Positions 1 through 13,062 of a DNA stretch of 64,000 bases are shown piece by piece. Every line of letters begins with the position of its first letter. The first letter of the stretch is position 1. Under the pieces are notes generated by a model that was given only the letters and a program-made list of their open reading frames with translations, ran no database searches and had not been told where the DNA came from. Both the position numbers and the translations under genes were made by a program. This stretch comes from Gyrodactylus bullatarudis (taxonomy: Eukaryota; Platyhelminthes; Monogenea; Gyrodactylidea; Gyrodactylidae), in assembly GCA_012064415.1 (NCBI GenBank), contig SSNU01000247.1:1612629-1676628 (forward strand). Reading direction: 5' to 3'.

Positions 1-2152
1 AAGTGAAAGGATATATTGGTCTATTATTCTGTTTCTGAAATTATTTTATCTTTTGATACTGATGGTGAAAATAAAAAAAATAATGATACTGTAAGTGTAA
101 AAAAACATCGGTCTATTATACTGTAACTGAAATAAACGAAAAAAATGATACTGCAAGTGTAAATTTCCCTAAAATATATTGAAACAAGTTTAGCAGTCTA
201 ATAAAAAGGAATATTTCCATGGCACACCTCAAAATCAACAAAATACTCTGAATTTCTATTAAACTATACAATAGTGTAAATATTTTCAAGTCAAATAAAA
301 AGTTAGTACACTCCTTCTTCATCGTAATAATAAATCCCCAAGGAAGTGAGAAGTTAGATAAGGATTTAAAGAGAAACAGTTAGGCAAAAGATGAACAGAT
401 AGGAAAATAGATGTCAATTTCAAATTTATTGGTGTTGGTAATGTCAACAGTCTGCTGACTTGTTGTGTACGGAAGATACACACACTAAATATTTTTATTT
501 GCGACAGTGTCGGTGAAGAATAAATACAGTTGTAGAAACAGTTTGCTATCTCTTCTCTAATCTTGTTCTAAGGAAATTATGGAGTTTCAAAATATGCACC
601 ATCCACTAAATTGGTATGTTCGTCTAAATAGATCAAATTGAACCAAAATAATTTTCAATTCTTAATTGCCCCATTAATGAACTGGTAAAGTATCATTATT
701 TTACAGACTCATTTTCAAATTTTGCATCGCATCGGGTAAAATTTTTAAAGGAAAAACTAACTTCTCTTTTTCAATTAGATCTTTATCGCCAGGACAGCAC
801 AAAGTAATACCTTTAGATCGGGCCAAAAGACCTTAAAATATGACTTTAATCATATGAATATTCCTCTATATAAGACCTTAAGAATAGCAATCGCTTTTCA
901 AGTAGTTATGTAAAAATAGTATTGGTTTTTATAAATTTATTACAATGTCTTTTTATAAAATAAAATAGCTTTCTTTGTTTGTTATTGAGAACATTAAAAT
1001 TCCAACCTTATACGACCAGTTTGTTCTGCTGGGGGGCTGCATCTTGAGCTCGAATGAACACGCATCTTCTAAATTAGACGGAAAACATTCTAAGTCTCAG
1101 CGGAACCTTTCTTATAAAATCAAAATTACTACAATGCCACTTAAAGAGATGTACAAGATAAAAAATTTAAATAATATCTCATCAAAATTACTGGTTGTTA
1201 GGATTAGGAATCCATCCAAGTATTCTGAAATAATTATTCAATTAAATTCAAGAAAGATTTGTTTCTTTAGGCTTTCGTTGACTCTTTCGTGAGGTTCGCT
1301 ATATATAAGCCCTATATTATAGGGCGATCATTAGTTATTACGCAGGTCTTAACAATATCAAATAATCTATTATATAATTCGATCGAAAATTATCTCAAAA
1401 AATACCAAAATGTCTCAAAGAGATTAACAAACTTGAATAGAATAACCAAGATTATTAAAATTTTGTTTTCATCTACATACATTAGTATTAGATGGGAAAT
1501 TCAATAGAAAATCGACTTTCTTAGATGGGATCAAAAGAATTTCCATTAGACTCTCATTTAGAATCGGTTTAATATTAATTTCTCGATTGATATGGGGGTT
1601 AATGATATTATGATTACTTTCTGTCACTCTCACAGCATTCCTTAAAATCCTAAAAAAATAAAAAGGATTTAAAGACTAATTTATTTATTTTATTATTGGG
1701 TAATACACAAGAGAGATTATAGGCTTATTATCGAGTAATTGTATTGAATGAATTTGCGTATCATATTTTGTTAAAATAGAATTTTAAAATTAAATTTACG
1801 AGTTGGATAATTTGAATAATTATAATTAAGTTTAGTCAGATATTCGAAGATAATTCTCCCAAACTTACAATTACAAATGTATTTTATTTTTCTGATCATA
1901 ATAAACTTTTTTTAATGGAAGGAGAGCTTTGGTCTCTCTGACATTTTCGCTTATCTAGAGAATTCTTTTCCATCTTCAACCTTGTTCTAATAGTCTGATT
2001 ATTCATCCGAAATCTTCAAAATTGGAAATTAATGTTGATGTAATCCAATTCTAAGAAATTGCATTTAGTATTTTCAATATGGAAGAAGACTCGGTTCTTT
2101 TCTATATGTAACTTTATTATATAATTCCCCCTTGAGAAAATATTCATGAATA
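1..2152. other. AT-rich stretch without a recognisable gene
   Basis: No reading frame here resembles a known protein, and the longest ones (about 100 codons near 975-1292) have no recognisable motif. The only structure I see is a loose tandem duplication near 18-168, where the segment beginning ggtctattat and ending atactgnaagtgtaaa occurs twice with a length difference. Confidence 0.5.
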
Positions 2153-3815
2153 TATATGTTACCGTGAGTCTGGGAAATCAGTGAGTCTCGGTAATTCACT
2201 AGTGTATGTTGGTAATCAGTGTGACTTTAGTGAATCTAGCTAATAAGCCCTCATTACCCACACACTGAGAAGGTCAGTGAATTCAACAGCTCAACTTATC
2301 GATTGAATTTTTTGAGAAAAAATTAAAGCATTAAATATTTATTTATTGTCATAAGTAAGAGAATGATCAAGAGTTACATAAAACTAACTTGATTCTTTTC
2401 ATATTTACAGGTCAGGGTTTTTCAATTTGAGTCAATCAAATTTGAATATTCCCTGTCCATTTCCAAGGGGAAATTTGGCATCGATCTCTCCTAATGAACA
2501 CTCATCTTCTTTGACACACATCTAATTCATTACACGGTGCAACAAAATAAAACAACCAGGCCGAATTTTTGATATGTTGTTCAGTTTTTCACGCTGATTC
2601 TCATGGTACTATTCGTTTTTTCGTCAAAATTTTTTTACAGCCGCCATCGGCCGTTAGATTTTTTTTGAGTTTTTCTCTTTCAGGAGCTGTAACTTTTCTC
2701 AACTATATGCTAGGAAAACAAAATTGATCTTAAAAGATAGCCAAATAGTTATTATAGTTAGTTAGTGTATTTGAAATATAATTTTATTTTGTTATTGAGC
2801 CGATCAAGCGGTTCAAATGTGAAAATTACAGTCTTTTCTTATTAATTAAGGATTGAAAACTCGTACGCAGTTAAACTGTATCAATTTATTCATCTCATTG
2901 AACTGATTTCGAATATATAAGTTTTATTTTTATTGAAGTTTCCTGTCAACAGCTATGAGGTTTCAAAGTTTCGAATATACCACTCATACACACGCACGGA
3001 GTAATTGGCATTGCGCACATATTTTGACTACCTTAACTCAGCATTATTTATCCTACCACAATGTCCCCCTTAATTCTTATTGGTCAATCAGGGTCAAAAT
3101 TGCGACACTAAATAAGGCGAACTATGTTTTTTTACTTGAACCGCTTGATCGGCTCAATAACAAAATAAAATTATATTTCAAATACACTAACTAACTATAA
3201 TAACTATTTGGCTATCTTTTAAGATCAATTTTGTTTTTCTAGCATATAGTTGAGAAAAGTTACAGCTCCTGAAAGAGAAAAACTCAAAAAAAATCTAACG
3301 GCCGATGGCGGCTGTAAAAAAATTTTGACGAAAAAACGAATAGCACCATGAGAATCAGCGTGAAAAACTGAACAACATATCAAAAATTCGGCCTGGTTGT
3401 GAAGATAAAGTGATTTTTTGTTGCAGTGTTAGTTGCTACCAATTTATTCACGGTACCATGAATATTTTGATCTTTGAAAAGACACTTGTTCATTACTCTC
3501 AGTTACAACATCAATTATTATTGATTCGAAATCGCCCCTTCCTCTATCAAAGTCTGGAATTTGTATTTTACAGTTGTCGTCTATCTTGAAAGTAAGAATT
3601 TTGTTCTCTTATTTTGCCAGTATCTTGATAATTTTCCTTCGAAAATTTTTTAATTTAAATTAATCCCTCAGACATACACTTCAATTCACTGACCTTCTCA
3701 GTGTGTTTGGGTAATGAGGGCTTATTAGCTAGATTCACTAAAGTCACACTGATTACCAACATACACTAGTGAATTACCGAGACTCACTGATTTCCCAGAC
3801 TCACGGTAACATATA
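2153..3815. mobile_element. Nested inverted-repeat element, non-autonomous DNA transposon
   Basis: The outer arms, 2153-2283 and 3683-3815, are reverse complements with essentially one 2-nt indel. Inside them lies a second pair, 2552-2816 and 3136-3400, each 265 nt long. They differ at one position that I can see (near 2609), and enclose a 319-nt loop. The outer ends read TGTTACCGTGAGTC, and TATA flanks both sides, which fits a short TA or TATA target duplication, though the AT-rich flank makes the boundary ambiguous. No transposase is encoded; an 80-codon frame in the loop lacks any family feature. It is probably a foldback or MITE-like element mobilised in trans. The near-perfect inner arms suggest recent formation or gene conversion. 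Confidence 0.85.
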
Positions 3816-4640
3816 CACCTAGTTAATACAGATGAAGATAAGACAATAAGACAAATCCTGAAAATCAACTTTTGATCACTCTCTCACACTGAAATCAACA
3901 AAAATTTTCAACTCAAAGTTCAAAAAATTGGAAATTTGGCGCTACTTCAAGATTTCATATTTGCCGTATTTTCCTTAAATATAGTTTTTTTCTAAATTTT
4001 TTTTCTTGATGAAAAAATTGAGAATTTTGTAAAAATCATAAATTCCCATCTTCATATTAACTAGCTTTATATTAGAATATTCTTTTATCAGGATACAGAG
4101 TGTTTTCCTGAATTCCTTTCAAAAATCATAAACAAACATGAGGAAAAGTTTAGAAATAAACAAGTTTACTTAAAATTTCTCTCTTGAAACCTTACCATGT
4201 TTTCTCCTTGCATAAATTCCTTTCATCTAAAAATATTGACATGAATTTTTTGGCCTAATATCTATACCGTTTCTCGAGTGTTGAAAAATTTAATCACATT
4301 TTTAGTTCCTCTTTTTGTTAAATCTGTATTTATTAAAATTTGATTTATTACTCTGTAATATTCTTACATGCTTACTTGTAAGAGAATGAATGACCTTTAC
4401 AAAAATCATTACACGCATGAAGTGAACATTAAAAATGGGCTTAAATAAGAAAAGGGCCTACTACATTGAATGTTGTATTCCTGGGAATGCTTGGCAATTA
4501 TTAATTAAGCATTGCTAAAATCTTTGGCATAAAGACAAAATAAATACTGAAACGTCTGAATCAATAAAAACTTATTCAAGATTTTCTTCTCAGTACTTTG
4601 TCGCTCTGAATTTCGTAATTAATTTTCGTATTATCTTTGG
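3816..4640. other. Spacer with one dispersed-repeat terminus
   Basis: No gene is visible. Positions 3860-3950 resemble 27870-27960 (shared words such as gaaaatcaacttttgat). Positions 4028-4075 carry the dispersed terminal module (TTTTGTAAAAATCATA then TTCCCA.CTTCATAT) found at several other places in the first 42 kb. Confidence 0.5.
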
Positions 4641-4644
4641 TGCT

Positions 4645-5427
4645 TTGAGTTTTTTAGATGTTAAGCTAACCAGAAGAGAGGATGGATCAATCCTAAGAAA
4701 TATTTTCAAGAATAAGACTGATAATGGGAAATATCTTCATTATGCCAGTTTCAGTCCTATCTCGCATAAAGTTGGCTTAGTGATTGGTCTAGGAAAAAGG
4801 ATAAGAAGAATAGCAAGTCCGGAGGAATGGCAGAATGAAATAGAGAATTCGAAGTTATGTTTAATGGAAAATGGTTATCCAAAGAAATTTGTAGACAAAT
4901 TCATCAATATTTCAGAGAATAGGGATGAAGATGTCAATACAGATGAAATGGAAAAAACAAAAATTTTCATGAGACTCAACTTCAAAGGCGACGGTTTTAG
5001 TAATGACATTAGAAGAAGACTTAACAATCTCATCAATCAACATTACAATAATATACAATTGAAAATTGTATTTAAAACTCAGAGACTGTTTAGTTTGATT
5101 CATAAAGATTTACTCAAACCGGAGGAGAAGACTCTACTAATCTATAAATTCCAATGTGACTGTGGTGCTTCTTACATAGGTAGAACAATTAGGAAGCTGT
5201 CTACAAGATCTAGTGATCATCTGAACAAGGACACTGCAATAACTAGGCATATCAAACAGGAGAAACATGCTGCTTCAGTTTCGAACTTTTCTATTTTATA
5301 CAAAAATCCATGTGATGACAGCATAGATGTATGGGTTAAAGAGAAATTCTTTATTAATCTATACAAACCCAATCTATGTGTTCAAAAAAACTATTCTTAT
5401 AACCTTCAACTCCCATGGCCTATGTGA
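4645..5427 (+). pseudogene. Penelope-like element 3' part: RT C-terminus plus GIY-YIG endonuclease
   Basis: This is a 260-codon frame without its own ATG, so it is a 5'-truncated retroelement copy. Its first residues, SFLDVKLTRREDGS, followed by a KYLHYASFSPISHK segment, match the region after the reverse transcriptase core that links to the endonuclease in Penelope-like elements. Around residues 165-200 a GIY-YIG domain is visible: LIYKFQCDCGASYIGRT, then RKLSTRSSDH, and later the VKEKFFINLYKPN motif. The RT core with YADD is absent upstream; the frame stays open to about 4531 but carries nothing recognisable. Downstream, 5430-5530 is a conserved 3' tail that recurs at 43030-43190, and inverted at about 26930-27010. 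A hammerhead-like core follows at 5591-5624. The open endonuclease frame suggests a fairly young insertion. Family assignment is firm; activity is unlikely. Confidence 0.88.
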
Positions 5428-5590
5428 GCTTTTTCACTTTTCTCTCCACTGTTGCTATTTATTGGAGAGTTTTGGTGTTTTTTCAGCTTACATTTATTCT
5501 AATTTTCTTCAACTTTTACTATACTTCTTTCGAAATTTGTAAAATATTATCTTGAATGAATCTTTTAACTTTAAACATTTTTAAAGCAAT

Positions 5591-5624
5591 GCCACTGATG
5601 ATGCTTTAAGAAAAACGTATATGG
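5591..5624 (+). ncRNA. Hammerhead-ribozyme-like core in Penelope 3' end
   Basis: CTGATGA at 5595-5601 is followed by an 8-nt helix-II region and GAAA at 5610-5613, the two invariant hammerhead core strings. GCCA just before the core can pair with TGGT after a candidate ATA cleavage triplet (helix I). Helix III is only a short self-complementary ACGT, so the fold may need a dimer. Penelope-like elements are known to carry hammerhead motifs, and this one sits about 165 nt after the endonuclease frame. Confidence 0.6.
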
Positions 5625-5699
5625 TTTTAAATATATCTCTTTCTTACATATTTCCAAATTATGAATTTGAGTGAATACTCGGACGTTTTTGAAAAACAA

Positions 5700-8600
5700 C
5701 GTGAATTACTCATTCATAATGATAATTTGAATATTTCTATGGTGATCTTACTTCCCTTTACACTCGTTACATTGTTGTGGAAATTACAGATCTTTTGTTT
5801 TGGCAGTTTAAGCTAGCGTTGAACTCTGAATATCATACAGTAATATTAACGATATACAGTGAAATTTCTAAAAGAAAGTATACTTTTTTTATTTCTTCGA
5901 AAATTTGAATATTTCATCTATGTCTAGCCCTCTATTACCAGAATGATTTTCTAAGTCATATCTTTTAAACTCATAAAATTAAACACCATTCGATGCAGAA
6001 TTAAAAGTCATCGTAGAGCAGACTGCCTTTTGTCCTTATTCACGTTGTTGAAAAAAAGGGTCTTCCATATTATTCGGATCTCCAGCGTTAATTCTCATAA
6101 CGTGATATAGGAAAAAAGGGGGTCTGCTATACTCAGTGAGAAAGAGTATAGCTATCGTTAGTAGCCTGTAAACTAGTCCAACCAATGTAATTTCAAACCT
6201 GTTCGATATAAAACTTGTAAATTCTCCGACAAATCTAAGAGAATAACTCCGTAATTGTTGACCTTGTAATTTCTAATTTAAACTCTTTTTAATACAAATT
6301 GATGTAAACTCATTTCGGGATATTTTCTAATTATAATCACTCAGAAATAATAAAAAAATCTACTTCCTGAATCAGTTAAAAATGCATTTCAAGTTGAAAC
6401 TAGTTAATTTATGTCAAGAATAAATCTAAATTTCATCCATACTCTCCAGTGAAATTGGTTTTAATCTTCTCTCTTTGACTCTAATATGCTTACTACTACT
6501 ACTATATTGGACTACATTGATTGATGGCCAAATTAATCAAAAGAAGCAGCAGAGAAGCCTTTGAAATTTTATTCTGACTAATACTGATGATGGCAAAATG
6601 TACCATCAATGTTTATGTCAATCAAGCTTTTGTTTACATCAACTATTATTTCTCGATTCTAATCTGAATGGGACATCGAAAAATTTTAACTCGATAATGC
6701 CACAATTTTCACAAATTGGTTCTTTACTTTGGCAAAACTGGGATATATTTTAATTTTTTTCATATTTTACGATATTCATCCAAAATGTCCATAGAAAATT
6801 TGATTAGCGTGTTTGAGTCTACGGTTTTTGAAAAGGTTCTCTAGGTTTATTTTTTTGTTTATTACCGTAGACTGGTTGAATTATGCGATTACGTATTTAT
6901 AGTCCCTTACTAAGGTAATCTTGTGATTGAATTTGTAAGCTCTTTTAGCAATTACAAGGATCTGATTTGTGTAAAATTAATTAGCAGTAACACCCCAAGA
7001 TTAAGGATATTTGAATGTTTTTCATTGTTTTAATCCGATTACAGGATGTTTCATCCCTACGCATTCCATCTCTAGATAGTAAAAGATATTTTTACATGCA
7101 AAAATACCATCCAATGACTAATTGTAGTCCTTAAAAAGAGTTTGAAAAAATTAAAATTTGTATCACATCCCTAACTAATCCTATCTGAAATTTTAAGGTG
7201 TGGAAAGTGAATTTTAATCTGATTATATAACATATTTTGGCATATATAATATTTGAGAAGCGCCTTAAATATAAAAGCGATATTCCTTAAATATTCACCA
7301 TGCTTTTGTAAATTAATTTTTTTTTGTTAGAAAGAAAATCTGTTTTAAATAAAGTATAAGGTACTGTAATTAATATTTACAATGGAATGTATAAAAAATT
7401 ATTTGAAGACATAAGTTGTCTGATTTCCTCGAAGGTATTTTGGCGCTGCTGACCTGGAGTCATGCTGGAGTTAAGAACGAACGGAAGATTCGTTTTGGTG
7501 AATTTTAATAAAGTTGTAGTCTATTTTAGATCGAATATGACTCATGATGGACTTTATAGAGTGGATATTATCATAGTTCATAATGTCATATTTATTTTCA
7601 ATAAAGTTGAAAGCTGAGAGTAAGAAATCTTTATCATAAGCTCGACCATACTCCTCTTGGGAAAAAGTTCATAGTATCTGTAATTACCCTCGAAACTCAT
7701 TGTCTGATAACGCAGGTTTCATGCAAGTAGAAAAATCTGTCTATGGAACTACTATAGCTAATAGTTATTAACTATACTTATGAGATGTCTGCATTAAATC
7801 TATTCATAAAAAGTTTATAGAATTGACCATGTCCAAGAGATAATCCTTTTCTTCTCTTCCCAAAAGATGAAGATTTATTGGCAATTATTGAATTGGTTTT
7901 CTATTTTTGTTTTTGATTTACGACAAAGCATTGCAAGCTCTCATGCCTGGATTCTTGTTGATTAAAATTTATTTTTTCTTGGTTATCTTTTGATAGACTA
8001 TCGAAAGGAATTCACTGAATTAAAATGGCATTAGACTTGTTGATATCCTCCTATAAAATGGCTCCCGAGAATATTATGTGAGGAAAATGATTTTGTTGCA
8101 GGTAAAAGCTCTCTAAAGTGAAACGAATTGTGAAAAATATAAAGGGTCTATCAGTAGTATAGAAAACCTAGAATTCTTCAAAGAATGCCCAATTTTAAAT
8201 CAATGATTTTCAATAATTAACTGTAATCCAGTAATTTGTGAGTTAAAAATTGTAACTACACTGTACCTAAAGATAAAATAGATCTGCTATTGCAAGAAAA
8301 TTGAATATATCTATCACACACTCATGACTACTTCCTATATGGCTACAGGTTAGGATATTTATGAGATAGTTTTGTAGATGACAGTTTAGATGTCAGGTCA
8401 AGATTTTTCATATCTTTTTAAAACCAAAAATAATACACTTTAATTTCATTGGGCGAAGCAGTTTTATTTTATCAAAACCCACGTCGGGCATGTACGTATA
8501 ATTTAGGAAATCGTTTTTGAATCACATCACAGAAGAAATAAAGCTCACATTCTTACTTTTCCGTGTTATTATTAAAAAAGAATCATTTATCAACTTGGCT

Positions 8601-9147
8601 TACTCCATAAATCATGTCACAGTTTTAGAATGACTTCCTTGTCCTCCCTATAAATCTATTATCATTACACTCTATAAATCCATCTATTACATAGTCTCTT
8701 GCCCAAATTTTTCCTTTTTTTGTCTCGCTATTTCTTTGTACAAATAGACATTATTATTTTTCCTGGACATTCGTATTACTTACTTCCTAACCTAAGTAAT
8801 CTATCAAAGAGTTTGATTCTGGGCCATTCATTCATTAACGCCAAGAGTTACAACAACCATTATTTTCACACCAGTTTAATCTGTGTATTTTGAAATAAAA
8901 CTCTGTTTCATTAAAGTGTTTAAAGGGAAAAAGTTAATAAAATAAAAAAGATTAATTACACTGAAATTTTGTGTGTTGCTGGAAGTATACAATTCAACTT
9001 TGATTGAGTAGTAGCACTTGAAAATTTTTAATCCTCTCTGGTGGAAAATAATTCTCTTTTCCCAAAAATTTAACTTGATGCTAGAAAATTTGTTTGAAAA
9101 CATTTAAAAAAAGGATGTGTCAAAAATATGAGATGGTTGAGACAAAC
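5700..9147. other. AT-rich stretch without recognisable gene
   Basis: I see only short frames without motifs. Nothing looks like a coding exon flanked by homologous exons, a tRNA or an element terminus. Confidence 0.45.
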
Positions 9148-9210
9148 GGGGATTTGGCCCACTGGTTAGAAGCGTGGACTCACAATGGGTCCAAATTCAG
9201 GCTAAAGTGT
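9148..9210 (+). repeat. tRNA-like SINE head
   Basis: TGGCCCACTGGTTAGA (9155-9170) fits an RNA polymerase III A box, and GGGTCCAAATTC (9187-9198) a B box, at tRNA-like spacing. The arms do not fold into a complete cloverleaf, so a tRNA-derived SINE relic is more likely than a tRNA gene. Confidence 0.5.
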
Positions 9211-12200
9211 ACTAACCAGTCCCAATAAGGACCAAACGGGTCTACATCTGAATATTATTTGACTCTATTATTAAGTTGACATCTACTTGCTTCTAGATTT
9301 GAGAATACCATCTTCTCAAGGCAACCTCAGACCACACTTGATGGTACAAAATATTACCTTCAAATCATTCTCTTTGAGACTGAGTATCAGATACCTTTTT
9401 CAGTTTTATATGAACTTCTGGTGTATTTCAATGAAGTATAATAAATTATAAACTATTTAATACTTGGAACTGGGGCATTTCAGTATGTAATTTGTGCCTT
9501 TGAAACAGGTATAAACTCGAGCAAAACAAGTTTCTTTACGAATTAAGAATTTATTTAATTTTCTAAAATTGAATGTAAAATTTTATTGCATTATTCGAAT
9601 GGAATTTCAATCAAGGAGTTTCCTATGAGAATAAATGTCTAACAAGGATACGAGATCTCTTACAAGCAAAAAGAAAAAGTATTTCTCAGAGCAGAAAAAG
9701 TTGTTATCTTAAATTGCATTGTGTTTTGTTGTCTCTGAACCTTTTTTCTATCTTCTATACGTGAATTTTTGCATTGAATTTCTAATACTGACACATAATC
9801 TTCCTTATTTTCATAAATTCCATTATCAACTGAAATCTTGGGATTATAATTCGGTCTGATTTTTCCAGGCAAATATTTGACTATTTTGATTTCTAGGTTT
9901 TATTATTACTTTAACAGAAATCAAAGAAGAAATCTATGAGAATTTTTTCATTGATTTGTGCAAGGATAGAGGAAGAATTTATTCTCACAACTTTCAACTA
10001 TAATTGTACATATATGTTAGAATTTCGAATAAGCAAGTTTAGTTGTTCAGTTGATAAATTTTCTCCAACTTTAAAAACACCTATAATAATAAGAGTCCAA
10101 CTCTATTCAGTTGATGCTAGATACAATTTAATTTTCAGTGAACAAACTTGTTTCATAATTCTTAAATTATTTCAAAAAAAAGAAGTTTTGCCTATCTATG
10201 ATAGATATTAAAATTATCAGGTGTGATCCCAGCTAACATTTTTGTCCAATAATTATTATTTTCCATCATAAAATTTTGATCTAAATCATAGATTTCTTAA
10301 TGGCCTAAAATAATTTATATCATCATTGTTATCACATGTTTTCTATTCTCTCTCTCTCCTTTTGGATTGATATCCCTCTAGATTCTGCATGTAAAAAGGT
10401 ATTCTATTAAATTATCATAGGTGTCAGTATCTTTTTTGGGGCATATAATCACACACACGCACACACAGAAATGAATACTCGGACAATCGTGTGCCAGCTG
10501 TATGACGTTTTGATCGAATTTTTCTGATTGTTTTAAACAAAACTCTTACATGTGATAAAAGAGATAGGGAGTTTAACATTTAGGCAAGGAAAGGCTTCAC
10601 TCAAACTTTCCTTTTGATCATTACTTCGTCTTGATGAAAGACTGGTTAGGAGGATAGAAGTTCCATTTTATAGAACAAAATCAACAGCCTTTGTTACAGT
10701 CGTCTAATTTCAACAAGAAAATACATATTTTCTCCTTGCCTAGAGTTGTTCAAAGAGAAAAATGAACTTTGAATAGTAAGTTTAAAAGTAAAAATCTTTG
10801 CGCAAAATTGAATCAACAAAAACTTGAATCTATCGTCTAATTCTTAGGTTACCACATGGATTTACATCTTTCCCTATCCCTAGAACTTCCAGCAGAAAAC
10901 TGTAATTTTATTATATTTGCTTAGCTTGAAAATAGCTGGAGTGAAATAATTCTTCTTTACTTTTTTAAACCTGGTTTAACTTCCATCTTTATCTTAATAC
11001 TTGGCTTGGGGTGGGGGTTATCATTGAACATATATTGAGGCTACTGAATCGTAATCGACCACAATCAGTACAGAAATTTTCTGGTTAGAGTTACTGAGTT
11101 CATGGTGTTCTCTCAATGAAATAAAAAGATACCAGTCTACAAATGAAATAAAATTATTCAAGACACCTGTCTTGTATTGAAAAAGGCTCTTAAAGTTGGG
11201 AAAATCATTTTTTACATTGCATTTCAAAATTTATTCTCAATACGCAATCTGATAAACAATTGGGTTCTTTTGAATTATTATTTTTTAATTATTATCACAT
11301 GATCCTCTCTCAAGAACCTTTCTTGTGAGTTTCTCTTGCCCGTTTAAATTCAATTGCTAATTGTAAACACCAAGTCTTTCAATCTTTCAAGTGATGCTTT
11401 TCATTTGAAATTTTACAAAAACCTAGCTAAACTGTATTTGATAACACCTTGATGAAGCTGAAATATCATTGATGTTAAGAAGCCTTTAGTCTCTTAGATA
11501 AATGACTGCAAAATATGAGAGATCTAATACCAAACCGTATGAAATTCCATTTCTTATCTTTTGAATCTGATTCGAAATCCACAAATATTCGACCCTTTAA
11601 AATATAGATTCAAGTTTAAACAGAATTCTGCGACGCAAAAGTGGTTCTCTACTCCAGATTCGTCATATTTGGTAATAAATTATTACTAATAATTAATTAG
11701 GTATGCCTCAGTATGTCATAGCCTAAAAATCTGTTGCATTCAGCGACATAAGCTAATTCATTACTAAATTTTATGTTTTTAAAATCTCAACTTATTAGAA
11801 TAAAACTGAATTTATCTCTATTGAAAGTTGTTGACTGGTACGATTTTTTTCTGAATAATCATGAATTCCTTTCTCATATAATCAGAAAATTACAATTTTC
11901 AAGGGTTCAATCTAAAATGAAAAAAAATTCCCTGGTCATCTGGAATCAGTCCGTCATTTCAAGATTCTAATTAGCGATTGATGATTAATTAATCAGTTCA
12001 AACAGATAGCCAATCGTTTGGTATTAAGAGATATATGGGCACAAGTCGGAATACAAGAGTTATAACCCAAAATCAAAAGAGTTCATCAGTGAGTATAAAT
12101 TCTGATTTTAATTTTTGATGATAATAATGATAAAAATACTTTTCTACAATATGCAATACTCTTGTTATTTTGGTAACAGAATAAACTTTCATCAAAAAAT

Positions 12201-12691
12201 ATGATAGATCAGATGTCTGTTTGTTTGTGATAATAATTATCGATTTGAAATTGTCAAATCCTGAGTTAAAAAAACTGAGAAAGGAATATTAATAATTACA
12301 ATATCAAAAATTTTGATTGAGATTGTATAGTTTTCATTGCCAAACGCCTGTCATCGTATCCTTTTTTTAACAAATCTCTGGTGTTCAATCCATTCTTATC
12401 CTTCTTTTGAGCAAAATGGTGCTTATTTTTCTATGCTTATCTCAATTCTAATTAATATTTCTTTCTCAATTCGTAACTAGAGGTAACTATAAATAAGTAA
12501 TTCCATCTAATATTTACATAAACCTCCGAATGTATGTATATTTGAATGTTAGAATCATTGAATGTACATTTCGAAGTAGTCGTAGTTTAAAGATATCTGG
12601 TTATAATCTCGCACCTAACCAATACCTAACCTATGCATACATAATACAGGTGAGAACCGTATTTGGGGAGTATAGATTTACACCTCCATTC
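9211..12691. other. AT-rich stretch without recognisable gene
   Basis: No supported gene. A CA-rich simple repeat lies at about 10450-10468, followed by an isolated ACTCGGACA word resembling the Penelope terminal motif. Reading frames of 65-90 codons are present but featureless. Confidence 0.45.
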
Positions 12692-13062
12692 ATAAATAAA
12701 TAACTTTTTCTTGTACAATTTGCATTTAAGTAGACCTACGTCTATTAAGGTCCTGGTATGAATTTTTGAGAAAAAATGTTTCAGAAAATTGGGATTGTAT
12801 TAAATTTCTATTATTTATATAATAAAAAAGTTATTTTGATTTTACACACTAAAATCGAAATTCATGAAAAATTATTCATCTGTCTCTTTAACCTTATTTT
12901 ATCATATTTTAAGCTTATAAAAAACAATCCCTCTCCTTAATACACGATACCATTCTGATCAAAATTCAATTCTCTATCATCTGATAGTTTTAGTCGAAAA
13001 TTTATATCAGGACCTGAATAGACCTACTTCAAAGTACAATGAAAAAGTTATTTATTTATTTA
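12692..13062. mobile_element. MITE-like element with about 65-bp terminal inverted repeats
   Basis: The left end (12692-12760) begins ATAAATAAATAACTTTTTC and continues through AGTAGACCTA and AAGGTCCTG. The right end (12999-13062) is its imperfect reverse complement. The roughly 240-bp interior is AT-rich and non-coding. The superfamily is unassigned because the target duplication is not clear. Confidence 0.65.

Noticed and set aside
975..1292. 105-codon frame
   Set aside because: No motif, no neighbouring exon, and AT-rich residue use; it starts at a non-ATG codon. Treated as chance.
2955..3194. 79-codon frame inside the nested inverted-repeat element
   Set aside because: It overlaps the right inner arm and has no transposase motif.
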